DNA from: Glandiceps talaboti | Taxonomy: Eukaryota; Hemichordata; Enteropneusta; Spengelidae | DNA length: 64,000 nucleotides | Direction: 5' to 3' | Assembly (NCBI RefSeq): GCF_964340395.1 | Contig: NC_135562.1 | Coordinates: 5,157,634 to 5,221,633 of the forward strand | In this document: piece after piece, positions 14,576 through 24,589 of the stretch | How the letters are laid out: each line of letters opens with the position of its first letter | How positions within the stretch are numbered: the first letter of the stretch is position 1 | Translations under genes and position numbers: made by a program | The notes under the pieces: model-generated | Told to the model about the DNA's origin: nothing | What the model saw: only the letters and a program-made list of their open reading frames with translations | Databases searched by the model: none

Positions 14576-14897
14576 GGACAGACAGACAGACATGTGACAG
14601 ACAGACAGACAGACAGAGACAGAGAGAGAGAGAGAGTCAGAGACAGATAGAGACAGTGAGACAGACATACAGACAGACAGACACAGAGGCAGATTGACAC
14701 AGGCAGAGACATACACACATACATACATACATACATACATATATACATAGAAATGCATATGGAACTTGTAAGTTAGTCCGTATAAATTGATGTAAGATCC
14801 GACGTTTCGAATTAAAATCCTTCGAGGTATTTATCGGCAAGATTAGGTAAACACCTGAATATATCTGAATGTTATGGAACAGAACAGTGTACATACA

Positions 14898-14929
<32 letters not shown>

Positions 14930-17900
14930 CATACATATATAGTTTTACATACACACATACACATACACATACAGAAAGAGCCAGACAGACACAGAGAGAC
15001 GCGACACAAACAAACAAACAAACAAACAAACAAACAAACAAACAAAACAAACAAACAAACAGACAGACAGACAGACAGACAAGGGAGGGGGAAGCGAGAA
15101 ATAGTGAATGAGACGTGGATATAATATATAAACTCATTTGACATTTTTTGAAAAATTTTGTTTTATATAATACATAATCTTGTAACTTTTTTTAGATATC
15201 AGAATAACCCATTGGTTTTTGATGTCATTTCCGGCGAGCACAACATTATGACAGACAACTAGAGCTTGATAGAGACAGGAAAGCACACAAACAAACAAAC
15301 AAACAAACAAACAAACAAACAAACAAACAAACAAACAAACAAACAAACAAACAAACAAACAAACAGACAAACAAACAATCAAACAAACAAACATGCACGG
15401 GAAGGGGAAGAGAGAAATATTGAACAAGACGTGGATATAGTCTATAAACTCATTTTGTTTTATATAATACATAATTTGTACCTTTTTTAGATATCACAAT
15501 AACCCATTGGTTTTTGACATCGTTTCTGGCGAGCACAACATTATGATTGAGGACCCATATGAAAAGAGCCATGATGTCAATGAAATATACATCCACCCAA
15601 ATTATTCTCCACTAAAAGACGAGTGGAACTTTGCTCTACTGGAAATCAGAGGCCAAATTGTTTTCCGCAACAATCCGGCGACATTAGACATCTGTTTACC
15701 TAATGATAATGATATCTTTCCCGGGGACACCGAAACAGTGGTTGCAGGATGGGGAGATACAGGTAAAAAAGCGCACCCGGATAAGTAAATCAATATGAAA
15801 CAGTCAGGTTATCGTCGGAGAGACAAAAGATTTCACGGTTTGGAAAATATGGGCGCTGTTCACAATTCGTTTTGGGGTAGGAAGCGAGGGTCACAAAAGT
15901 TGACTATTGTAGCTTGTTATATTTTGCCATATTCATGAAAAAAAAAACATCTGAAATATTTTTATTTATTACCAGTTGAGTGCACATACGTACATAACCT
16001 ATAACATCGCATGCGATATAATAATGTACAGAATGTACAGTGCACATTCAGGGAAAGCACTCCTCACTGAGTATTGAACACATAATTTTCATACATATAT
16101 AATCCGACTTCATCGAACGTACAACGCACGCCATGTTTTCATTCTATTTCATCGACAAAAATTATAGTACTTAAGATAAATTATTGAAAAAAAGTGAAGG
16201 CGACTGTTGACATACTATATTGTAGCATACACCGTAGTCTGGTTTACTATACGCGCTACGATTACTACGATCATCGATATCTCCATCGTATAGTGTCCGT
16301 TCTTTAATACCCCAGACATCGATAGCTAATGGTATTGCAGGAGCATTGATATAACGTGATGACTCGGGATTTCGACCGAACTCGTCGAGAACTTATTATG
16401 TGGTTCCTTCCAGGACCCCATTTCAGACCAAACAAAATCGAAAATTGGGTAAAGTGGACCCAATTTTTTTAGACTCCTTATCTCTAAAAACACATTAGCC
16501 ATTTTAGACTAAAGGGCGAAACCCCACCCTGAAGGGCGGTACAAATACGTATACCCAAAAGGCGGGAGCACCCCCCCCCCCCTTCCCGGGTAAGAAGCAT
16601 CCTGAGATATTTGGAAATGTAACTTCCAAAATATACACTAACTTTATTGGGCAGAATTCTGTGATTGATTACATAAATTTATGTGTTGTTAATCATGAAA
16701 TGACCCTTCAGAATCCAAAGTTTACTAAAATGTCCCTCCCCCGGTGATGTTCCCTTTTAAGGGTAATATTATGACGTCAGCTTGTTGTGGCACATTATGT
16801 GTATTGGTGAAAGTGATCATACCCTAACAAAGTGTGAATGCATGCAGGACGTAATATTCCTCTTTGTTTGTTTTGTTTTCAGCACCAGAAGTAGAAAATT
16901 TAGTTCTTAACCAAGCTAATGTGACATTAGAGAGTGATGAATACTGCAACGATCCTAGTCGTCATAATGGTACCGTCACAGAGAGTTTATTATGTGGTGG
17001 AACTGGCACTGTTGATGCATGCGTTGTGAGTAGGCCTCCTATCGCTACACATACATATTTTGTACTTTCATACAAAAACTTTCATCTGGTAAATCAGTAA
17101 CGACACTAGGCGTCTATTCCGAGGGATCCAAAACAGTGAAAAGCATTGAAGCTTTCAGCTAACTAAACACAAATGCATATGTGCAACCCTTAAAACTGAA
17201 GTAAAACACTCTCTCCTTTTGTCAAAGTCATTTATAGTGTTCACATCACCTGTAAAGGTATACTATGTTAATTGCTTGATTATAAGCCTGCTATATGACC
17301 TTTCTAATTGGTCAATTTCTAAACAGCAGACTGATCACAGTGAATGATAGTCGTCCCGTGATAATATTTAGCTCTAAATGGGATCTAGACAATGTAAAAC
17401 AAGTAAGAAACTTGTCTGTGAGACAATGTTTTATGGAATCTATGTTTACACTCTAGTTGTTGTCTATTGACTTCCTTGTGCTGCTAACATTGTTTACAGA
17501 TACACTGAGAAACACCACATACTGTTAAAGCAATTGAAATAATATACCTTTACTCTTGATATGGACGCTACAAACGACTGTGGCAAATCATGCAAATGGT
17601 TTACTTGAGTGTTGCAAGTTGTAGAAATGACACTTGATATGGGTGATTTAATTAATGAGTGTGGCAAATCATAGATGTGTTTTACTTGAGTGTTGCAAGG
17701 TGTATAAATGACACTTGATATGGGTGCTATAAATGAGTGTGGCAAATCATGTATGTGTTTTAGTTGAGTGTTGCAAGTTGTATAAATAACACTTGATATG
17801 GATGCTACAAATGGGTGTGGCAAATCATGCAAATGTTTTACTTTAGTGTTACCAGTTGTATCCGCGATTGAGGCAGACATTTAAATGAGTGTTTCTCTGA

Positions 17901-18672
17901 AATTATGCATAGTCATGATATGACTCGTCTGAATCTAGAGTTTAGGAAAATGCTTTTATTTCACAGAGTGGCCTTAACTAATGTAAGGGTACTCAGAGTA
18001 GAGTAGCATGTCTGATGTCTTCGTATTCCACTGATCTCTTGCAGTGTATATATTTTGGGGTTTTCAATGTTCACACTATATTGATAATATCCACTCAACA
18101 AAGGCATCGATATCACCCACTTGTGTAATCTACCATATTCGTTCCAGAGTTAGTAGAATATTTTAAGTACCAGTTTTGAAATGCAGCACCGCCCCCTCCC
18201 GAAAAAAAACACACATACGATTAAAAATAAACAAACAAACAAACGGGCCTACGATATCTCAATGTCATGTGTTATCTCGACAAACTATGCCATTTTTCCC
18301 CAAAATGAGTCCATCATGTTAAGAGCGATTCACGGTCCAAAATGACCCACCCTCACACACACCAAGTGACAGTAAGTGACCCCCCCTCCACACACACACT
18401 GTTCCTCCCCGGATCCCAATATAGTGGTCTGAGGTTAAAGTGATCAAACCGTTATTTTCTTTGTATTCTGTGTTTAGGGTGATGACGGTGGTCCAATGAT
18501 GTGGTACAGACCTATACAGGATGAACTGGACCCGAACGAAGATGATGAGAGATGGTACCTGATTGGTGTGACTGGTGATCGTACGCGCCATGGTTGCACC
18601 AATCCAGATAAACCAGGCCTTTATGGCAAGGTTTCCAGCGTAATTTCTTGGATTGAATCTACTATATTATAG
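7246..18672 (+). CDS. Secreted CUB-LDLa-S1 serine protease homologue, copy B
   Basis: Nine exons: 7246-7309, 9023-9165, 10757-10994, 11670-11795, 13564-13685, 14378-14466, 15491-15762, 16883-17025, 18478-18672. Phases all join, giving 463 aa. Residues 1-16 are a signal peptide (MRVFVIILAVVTAALG). A CUB domain spans about 25-143 (Cys 25, 57, 86, 108). An LDL-receptor class A repeat spans 151-189 with six Cys and the Ca-site GEDELGC. The S1 fold starts at 217 (IIGGYEA). The residue before IIGG is Asn216, not Arg/Lys. His57 is Ser257 (LTSASC), Asp102 is Asn307 and Ser195 is Asp402 (GDDGGP). The fold cysteines and GWGDTG are kept, so this is a non-catalytic secreted homologue rather than a broken gene. 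Such clip/CUB-type homologues act as immune cofactors or adhesion/developmental proteins in other invertebrates; the role here is unknown. Confidence 0.9.
8143..8395. mobile_element. MITE family 1, copy 1 (TA-flanked, ~250 bp)
   Basis: The ends are inverted repeats (AGGAACTTGCAA and TTGCAAGTTCCC) flanked by TA. The inside holds the palindrome CTGAGCATGCTCAG. It is homologous end to end with 29707-29965 in CCDC25. No coding capacity. TA flanks suggest mobilisation by a Tc1/mariner-type transposase (inference). It lies in intron 1 of copy B. Confidence 0.85.
9917..10120. repeat. 50-bp minisatellite, 4 units
   Basis: Units at about 9917, 9967, 10017 and 10067 share ACATAATGACTT, ATTTG, ATAATGATAG and CTGAC. 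It lies in intron 2 of copy B. Divergence is low, so the expansion is recent. Confidence 0.9.
10676..10754. repeat. (GTCT)n tract abutting exon 3
   Basis: An imperfect GTCT/GCCT tetranucleotide run occupies the polypyrimidine stretch immediately before the TAG acceptor of exon 3 (exon starts 10757). The microsatellite therefore doubles as the splice acceptor's pyrimidine tract. Confidence 0.9.
11068..11336. repeat. Compound (CGTA)n/(CATA)n/(CA)n microsatellite
   Basis: About 270 bp of interleaved CGTA, CATA and CA arrays starting roughly 75 bp after the exon 3 donor. Long open frames here on both strands are repeat artefacts. Confidence 0.97.
13727..13967. repeat. (CAA)n, (CGA)n and (CA)n arrays in intron 5
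   Basis: (AAC)n followed by (GAC)n to about 13803, then a CCAT-rich stretch, then (CA)n at 13915-13967. All lie just after the donor at 13685. A (GTCT)n run follows at 14081-14120. Confidence 0.9.
14195..14217. repeat. Fragment of the 21.1-kb palindromic element
   Basis: A short block with TCACTCGTATTTTCC and TTGGCTGAA is identical to the right arm of the palindrome at 21131-21238, so this element family is dispersed in the window. Confidence 0.6.
14489..14940. repeat. (GA)n, (GACA)n and (CATA)n arrays in intron 6
   Basis: (GA)n at about 14489-14573, then GACA-rich sequence to about 14700, then two CATA blocks (about 14717-14742 and 14891-14938). No coding signal. (CAAA)n follows at 15007-15057 and 15288-15363. 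Confidence 0.92.
15196..15251 (+). pseudogene. Truncated duplicate of exon 7
   Basis: The block has the intron-end TTTTTTTAG, the exon 7 start ATATCAGAATAACCC and about 56 bp of exon 7 coding sequence, then breaks at CATTATGA and continues into AGCTTGATAGAGACA-type intron sequence that precedes the real exon 7 (15491). It is a local duplication of the intron-exon junction that never reached a donor. It could act as a decoy acceptor about 295 bp upstream of the real one. Confidence 0.8.
17555..17866. repeat. 78-bp VNTR in intron 8 of copy B (4 units)
   Basis: Four head-to-tail units beginning CTTGATATGG and carrying TGTGGCAAATCAT; the homologous array in copy A has three. Confidence 0.85.
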
Positions 18673-18767
18673 ATGAATTCTGATCGACACTAATCTATAT
18701 GCTGGAAAGTGTACTTTCAAATGTAATAACATCTAAGTTTCAATTCATCACAAACCCATTCTTGGTT

Positions 18768-18773
18768 AATAAA
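18768..18773 (+). promoter_or_regulatory. Poly(A) signal AATAAA, copy B
   Basis: AATAAA 96 bp after the TAG stop, in the context TTGGTTAATAAAGTA, conserved with copy A. Confidence 0.65.
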
Positions 18774-18837
18774 GTAAAGTAGTAATCACCGGATGTTCGG
18801 TTGTATGTATCTTATTTCACAATAAAGTACTATGGAC

Positions 18838-19163
18838 CACAGGGGACCCAGGAACCGTGTGACAAACAAAACAAAACAAAACAAACAAACAAACAAACAA
18901 ATAAATAAACTATCAAATAAATGACAAATGGAACAAGCAAACGAACCACAAGTATAGTGATGGGTACAAAAAACGTATCTAGGTATACCCCCTCGAGTAT
19001 CTGTTTATTTGCTGGTTTATTTAATTATTTTATTTGTCCCTATACTTGTCGTTCGTTTGCTTGTTCATTTGTCATTTTTTGAGTTTATTTATTTATTTAT
19101 TTATTTATTTATTTGTTTGTTTTATTTTGTTTTGTTTGTCACATGGTTCCTGGGTCCCTTGTG
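18838..19163. mobile_element. 326-bp foldback element specific to copy B
   Basis: The arms are long inverted repeats: ends CACARGGGACCCAGGAACC, then GTGACAAAC, AAAC/AAAT-rich stretches, AAATGACAAATG and TATAG. The element is flanked by a 7-bp direct repeat TATGGAC (18831-18837 and 19164-19170). Copy A shows the uninterrupted site (CTACGGACCGGCT), so the insertion postdates the duplication. No coding capacity. Confidence 0.85.
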
Positions 19164-19170
19164 TATGGAC

Positions 19171-19498
19171 CGACTTCCCTGTAGCGTAGTGGTTAGCGCA
19201 CAGGATTAGCTGTCAGGAGGTCACGAGTTCGAATCCCACAGGAAACAGGGGATTTTTCTGTGACCGACCCAAACCCAGGGTGTGTGTTCTACAGACTCAA
19301 TGGGTAGGCTGTATCACTCAACCATGTCTCACTCACAAGACGAGTGGGAATTCATTTGGGGGTAATGACTCGAAAGTTGGGGACATTGACTGAGGTTGAA
19401 TGTGTTGGCACTTGAGTAAATCTATCGACCACAGGCGCCATAATATACATTGAGTGTAATTACAGCAACGTTCATTGATCGCTTATCAGTATTAGCAT
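19171..19498 (+). mobile_element. tRNA-derived SINE, copy B side
   Basis: Same SINE as after copy A: A box GTAGCGTAGTGGTTAGC, B box GAGTTCGAATCCC and the same body, but lacking the CT expansion. Confidence 0.78.
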
Positions 19499-19727
19499 AT
19501 TGCAATGTTGGTGGAGGGTATATGGTATGTAACCATAGTTTTTAGTTTGTTTATCACTGAGTTTGACTAAACATTGATTTCCCTATAAGCATTTACTGGG
19601 TTTCTAAACCAGACTATTTTGAATAGAAAATGGATCTAATCATTCTCGTAAGATGCAGAGCATGTTTAACATATTTACCTTCTGACGAACAAAAAATCAT
19701 AGCATATGTGAGAGCACTGCCTTAAAG

Positions 19728-19830
19728 AGGAAAGTGATTTTACAACGATGTTGCCACTATAAAGTGGTTTTTCGACGATGTTTCGACAATACAGTGGTTT
19801 TACGGCGATGTTGCAATCATACAATCTTTC
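19728..19830. repeat. ~31-bp tandem repeat, 3 units
   Basis: Three units share GTGGTTTT and CGATGTT with internal variation (ACAACGATGTTG, TCGACGATGTTT, ACGGCGATGTTG). No gene is seen between 19500 and 24589; the region holds repeats and palindromes listed separately. Confidence 0.65.
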
Positions 19831-20379
19831 ATATTACACATTTCAAAGACAACATGAAAAATAGTTTGACAACAGACGACAGGAAATATTATGGGAACAT
19901 TTGCACTGTTTCTATTGATAAAATTTCGTTCCTACTTTTCTTTTCAATAAAGGTACTATAAATATTGATTGCATTGCTCAGCCACACGCGCGCCAGTTCT
20001 TTCTGTAAACATTCGGCATCTGCCTTGTGTTATAAGTAGGAATCTTCATACTGTTAGCTAGACTGTGAATGTTTACAGAACGGATAGATAATATACAGTA
20101 GTTACACCTTATGTCACTCTTTGCGAATTAATTAGCAGATAATAGCCAACGAAAATAATTGGGAATAAAAGTGCAAATGTTCACATATAAGTTTCCTGTC
20201 CCTATGTGGTTTGACGAAAATTTTCAATTACTTTCACGTTAGTAGGTGATAGCTCTGGAAATAGCACTATGGAAAATCCGACAAATCTAGAGGTGAAGAT
20301 GCTAGCTACAGAGTTTCCGGAAACCATATTTTCAAAGCTACCGAGGGGGAAACATTACCGTTAAAAAGCTGGAAAACAT

Positions 20380-20580
20380 TTGTTATCGTATGTAAAATAA
20401 CAACCATTTTACACATTTCTCAATCTTTTGCAAATGCATTGAGTTGCAAACCACAGACTTTGTCAATGTTGTTTCACATTGAGTTTCCAAGTAGGAAGCC
20501 ATGATAAAATTGTTTTATAAATTAAGAATCTAAAATAAATACCCAATCCTCATCCATATGGCCACTTTTAATTAAACTTT
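20380..20580. repeat. Single arm related to the 49.1-kb foldback element
   Basis: Shares in order TTGTTAT-GTATGTA-AATAACAA, CAAGTAGGAAGCCAT, ATAAAATTGTTTTA, AATCCTCATCCA and ATGGCCACTT with the right arm at 49270-49464. The opposite arm is not recognisable here. Confidence 0.7.
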
Positions 20581-21130
20581 AGTTTAAAAGCCCACTTTGA
20601 AAAAAAGATTAAACACTAGGTATGAAAAACAGTTGGCTGACAATGCTAAAGAAAAAAATTGCCCAGAGCAAAAGAATAATCCTATGTAATCCTCATGGAT
20701 CCACTGATAAGATTACACTAATGAGAGAACCTGAGATGGAAACTACGGCCTTTAAAATTAAACATTTCAAATACAGTGGGTCTACATACATGTAGTTTCT
20801 AGTATCAAAAGGCTGTCATGGAGCAACACTGAGGTTACATGATAAATAATGAACATTTTCTATTGGATGCTAACTGTAGCTGGAGAATTATATTTTCCGT
20901 TCAAACAACAATAATTTCATTAAACATTGTTAAAATACAAATAATTAGACATTGTACATATTAATTAGAGGATTGATTGCATCCAGAAGTAGTACAGCAA
21001 CTGGTTCAAATTGTGATCGCTGATTTTAGGGTGCTGGACCAAAAACCAATTTGATTGTATTTACAAATGTATTGAACCATATTATTTGTATAGCTGAATA
21101 ATTAGATGTTATTCCTTAATATTTTTCTTT

Positions 21131-21238
21131 GTTCAGCCAAGGAAAATACCACTGACCTAAGGGGCCCTTGTCACTACGACTTGCTAGACCAGTAGTGACA
21201 AGGGCCCCCTAGGTCACTCGTATTTTCCTTGGCTGAAC
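21131..21238. mobile_element. Palindromic MITE-like element, unit 1
   Basis: A 108-nt near-perfect hairpin: left arm GTTCAGCCAAGGAAAATAC, GACCTA, GGGCCCTTGTCACTAC; right arm the reverse complement, with a loop of about 14 nt. Its left flank is also duplicated before unit 2 (GAACCATATTAT, AATTAGATGTTATTCC), giving a direct tandem duplication of about 160 bp. Confidence 0.85.
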
Positions 21239-21266
21239 CATATTATGTGTACACCTGAGTAATTAG

Positions 21267-21418
21267 ATGTTATTCCTCAATATTTTTCTTCATTCAGCCA
21301 AGGAAAATAGGAGTGACCTAAAGGGCCTTTATCACTATGAGTTGCTAGACGAGTAGTGACAACCCTTAGGTCACAAGTATTTTCTAGCTGAATGAAGAAA
21401 AATATTGGAGAATAACAT
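21267..21418. mobile_element. Palindromic MITE-like element, unit 2
   Basis: A 152-nt imperfect hairpin with arms ATGTTATTC, CAATATTTTTCTTCATTCAGC, AAAATA, GTGACCTAA and GTCACTA. It is more diverged than unit 1 and its left flank is part of the palindrome. Confidence 0.8.
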
Positions 21419-22541
21419 AATTAAAGCAGATCCAGAGAAATATCAAAGAAAAATTAGGGAAAGTAATGGCAATTTTGAGGGTTTTGACTCATATTTTGAA
21501 CACAGCTTAACCAGTAACGTAGACACGCATTGTCGTGACATAGATGCGCATTGTCGTGATGTAGAATGACCAGAGTATATATTCCATATTTTTTGTTCAA
21601 CTTGGGTTCTTGTGCATGGTATAATACAGTGTATTTTAACTCACTGGTGACTCACTACTACTGTTCAGGGTGTACAATATTACAACTACTGGTAAATCAT
21701 TAAATCTAACAAAATAGTTTCAAAAAATGTTGCAGCTAGACAGAGATCTTGGAGGGGACAAGTTGTATGAGCTTGAGAAGCTTTAAATAAATTCACATGT
21801 AAAAAAACACCAAGAGTGGATTCAGATTGAGAATGTGTACCTTAAAGATCAAATGTATATTCTCTTCAAAATCTTAACATATCAAACACAGATCTTGACA
21901 AATTCAGCAAAACATAGATTGAAAATTTTAAATACAGTGTAAAAATGAATAACCTCATATCAGATTTAGAATCAGATTTGACATTAGCCTAGTAGTTGAA
22001 TAGGAATCCGATTCCTAATCATACAGGAAGGTGTCATCTCTCATCGGATTCAGATTCAAATTGTAAACTGCGTAGCTTTGTATGGTTCAGCATTAGCTAT
22101 TACAATGTAGTTACAATTAAATTCAGATTTGAATAGCTTGGTATCATCTTGTACCAGAATCTGATTTCAATAGTAATCTGTGCAGTCTAGTATCACAATT
22201 TGATTCTGATTCCGATTCAAGTGGCATGGTATACATGTTGTCTTAAATTAGAATCAGGTTCCCTTTGCTTTATGGCAGTTCCAGAATTCCAGAATTCATA
22301 ATGTCTTACACAAGAAGTGATATGTGTCTAATGAAATCCCATACATGCACATTGTACATGTAAATGTACATGTAGGATACTGAACAATGGATGTTGTATT
22401 TTGATGTACCAGTTAAGTTACACATTTTTACTTGCTACAAAACGAAATGCAGTGTTATATGACAAGAACACAACCCTATCATGGCATACAAAGATAGATG
22501 TGTGTGTGTGTGATGTATGATACACATAACTTGGTAATGCT

Positions 22542-22713
22542 ATTAACTTTGTTCTGGATATTATAGCAGAGGAGAGACATTACAGAACAAAGTTAATTGT
22601 TTTGGTCAAAACATACCAAAGTTATCGCCGATCTAAGATTTCATGTGAACTTTAAAAGTCCACAAAAAATCTCAGATTGGCAATAATTATGGTATGTTTT
22701 GACCAAAACAATT
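22542..22713. repeat. Overlapping inverted repeats
   Basis: ATTAACTTTGTTCTG (22542-22556) pairs perfectly with CAGAACAAAGTTAAT (22583-22597). The right arm of that hairpin runs into a second one in which AATTGTTTTGGTCAAAACAT (from 22595) pairs with its complement ending at 22713. The two hairpins overlap and would be mutually exclusive. Confidence 0.85.
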
Positions 22714-22721
22714 GGTAATTT

Positions 22722-22880
22722 TGGGACAATGTGAAGCCCTCAGAAGGGTCACACCAATTGGATGATACAAAGGCCAAAAAAGGGTCATGTCGATTGTTCA
22801 ATTTCAAGCCTTCAGATGGGTCACAATGATTGGATGTCAATAATGTGAAGCCTTCAGATGAGTCACAATAATTGGATTTC
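22722..22880. repeat. Degenerate ~40-bp minisatellite, 4 units
   Basis: Units contain GAAGCCYTCAGA, GGGTCACA and ATTGGAT. The minus strand reads CDPSEGFTL-type peptides repeatedly, but indels and lack of splice context argue for a non-coding minisatellite. Confidence 0.7.
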
Positions 22881-24589
22881 AAATATACAAGTCAACTACT
22901 CCTATCACAATCAATATCAATGCATGTAACATATATCAGTTTTGCCTTATTTTTCAAACCAATCGGGACGAACATTGTACAAGTTTCACACTGTACTTTT
23001 TGAAGAACGACTTAAATCGAAATAATCAAAATAACATCAAAAAAGATATACTGAAAAATATGAAAGAAGAACATAACATGTATAATAACAAAATAAGGTT
23101 CAATTTTTTTGTGTGTTTTTTGTTATTGCTAATTCCAAAGGCATGTCTATCCATGGAGAAAGATGTATCACAATGTGACATATATTTGATAGTCTGGTCT
23201 TTCTGAAAAGCAACTGTAGATACAATTTCTCTCCCTTCTTAAATTCAGTGTCAAAAAAGCTGAGAAATGAAGTCAAATTGTTATCTCGCACAAACTTGCT
23301 CTTATACTTTGCATGGTACATCATTGACAAGACTGCAATAATTTCTATACAATTCTTTCCTTATTTCGATGTATCTTCTTGGAAGTTAGGTAAAAAAAGT
23401 TGAACATTGTGATTGAAAATACAATGAAATCATCTGATGCACACTGATATCAGTCAAATCAAATGTAATCGTGGCAGTAAGTGTCATCGTAGACAGTGAG
23501 GACTTCTATGGTTACATGTACAACCCTGTCATCAACGACATAATGTAGTTGTATATGATCCTGTTGCGTTCACCAACGGAAACGTCGCAATCATCATTGT
23601 TTCACTTTCACCTGGTAATTTTTTCATAGTGATTCATCATTCCGGCAGTTTTACTGTACTTTGATTCAATATCACGTCGAAAAACTTCATCCATATTCGA
23701 ATTTTCCAGGTCTTGAAAATTGTTTTGATGCACGTGAGATGATGATGAAAACCATCGGGATTTTCAACTTTCAACGGCAATAGATAAGATAGTTATATTC
23801 CGATGACTCATCCATTATTTAAAGCCGCACGTGAAAATTACACGTTTTCTTTACACGTTTCTTCACAATCAAAGAAAAGGCAATTTCCCATACAACTATA
23901 GCAGAGTAAAAACACAGCAGCGACGAACACTGCGCTGCAAATAGTACATGGTTTTCTTTCGAGAAAAAAGCTGGCGAGATACAAGGCCATGAACATCCCA
24001 TGGTTGTGAAGCAACGCTGGACTCACCAACGGCTTGGGGATCAGGAGTACTGGCAACAACCACTGTAAACAGTACATCTTGTCCGTGTTCTCGCAATCTT
24101 CTGTTACGATATTGGAGCAACGTAGACACGTTTTTCTCCCGTTGAAAACCTTTGAATGAAGCAGGTACTGTTCTGTATCATGACACTTTTTTTTACATTT
24201 CTGTCTTACGAAACGCGGATGTATAGATTTACAGCTGCAGATTCGATCAAAATAAGAAGCACAGAGCTTAATAAATTTTACAAGGAGAAGAAAAATGACC
24301 TATGATGTTGCGAATATATTAGGCTAACTTTGATCATTGACAAAATTGCTCAAAACTGATAAAACGAAAGCACATTTAAATAAACGGAATGAACGATGAG
24401 CATTTGTCGAATGCACATGTTGTAAATGTTGCACTATCAAAATAGGTTCAACAGACAGGAAGCAGAAAGCATGGCAGTGTCTGTACACACGTGAATAACC
24501 GTCACTAGTTACACAGATTAAATTATGATAAAGAATATTTAACGTTTGATGACTATTGCGTGAAAGGAGTTCTAATTCAACTTTTTAAA

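Larger units (their letters stand above)
6245..19498. other. Second unit of a ~13.25-kb tandem segmental duplication
   Basis: Sequence 745-6244 and sequence 15490-19498 align through exons, introns, 3' flank and SINE, and both stop matching after TCAGTATTAGCAT (6244 and 19498). For a head-to-tail tandem duplication the second unit should begin at 6245, which gives about 13,254 bp. The matching start of the first unit is outside the window, so the unit length is inferred. Confidence 0.65.
20945..21606 (+). repeat. Dispersed repeat R1, copy 1 (interrupted)
   Basis: The first block (20945-21065) carries TTAATTAGAGGATTG and GTGATCGC then CCAATTTGAT. The second block (21518-21606) carries GCATTGTCGTGA and GACCAGAGTATATATTCC. 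Both match 37152-37527 in the same order. Palindromes lie between the blocks. Other copies are at 44338-44545 and, reversed, 58000-58105. Family unknown. Confidence 0.7.

Noticed and set aside
23838-24129. Overlapping minus-strand frames upstream of CCDC25 (contains [18 protein letters not shown])
   Set aside because: No ATG in good context and no recognised family; a GTGAGT donor-like site follows GCCGTTG, but there is no convincing acceptor. Could be a real exon, but unsupported.
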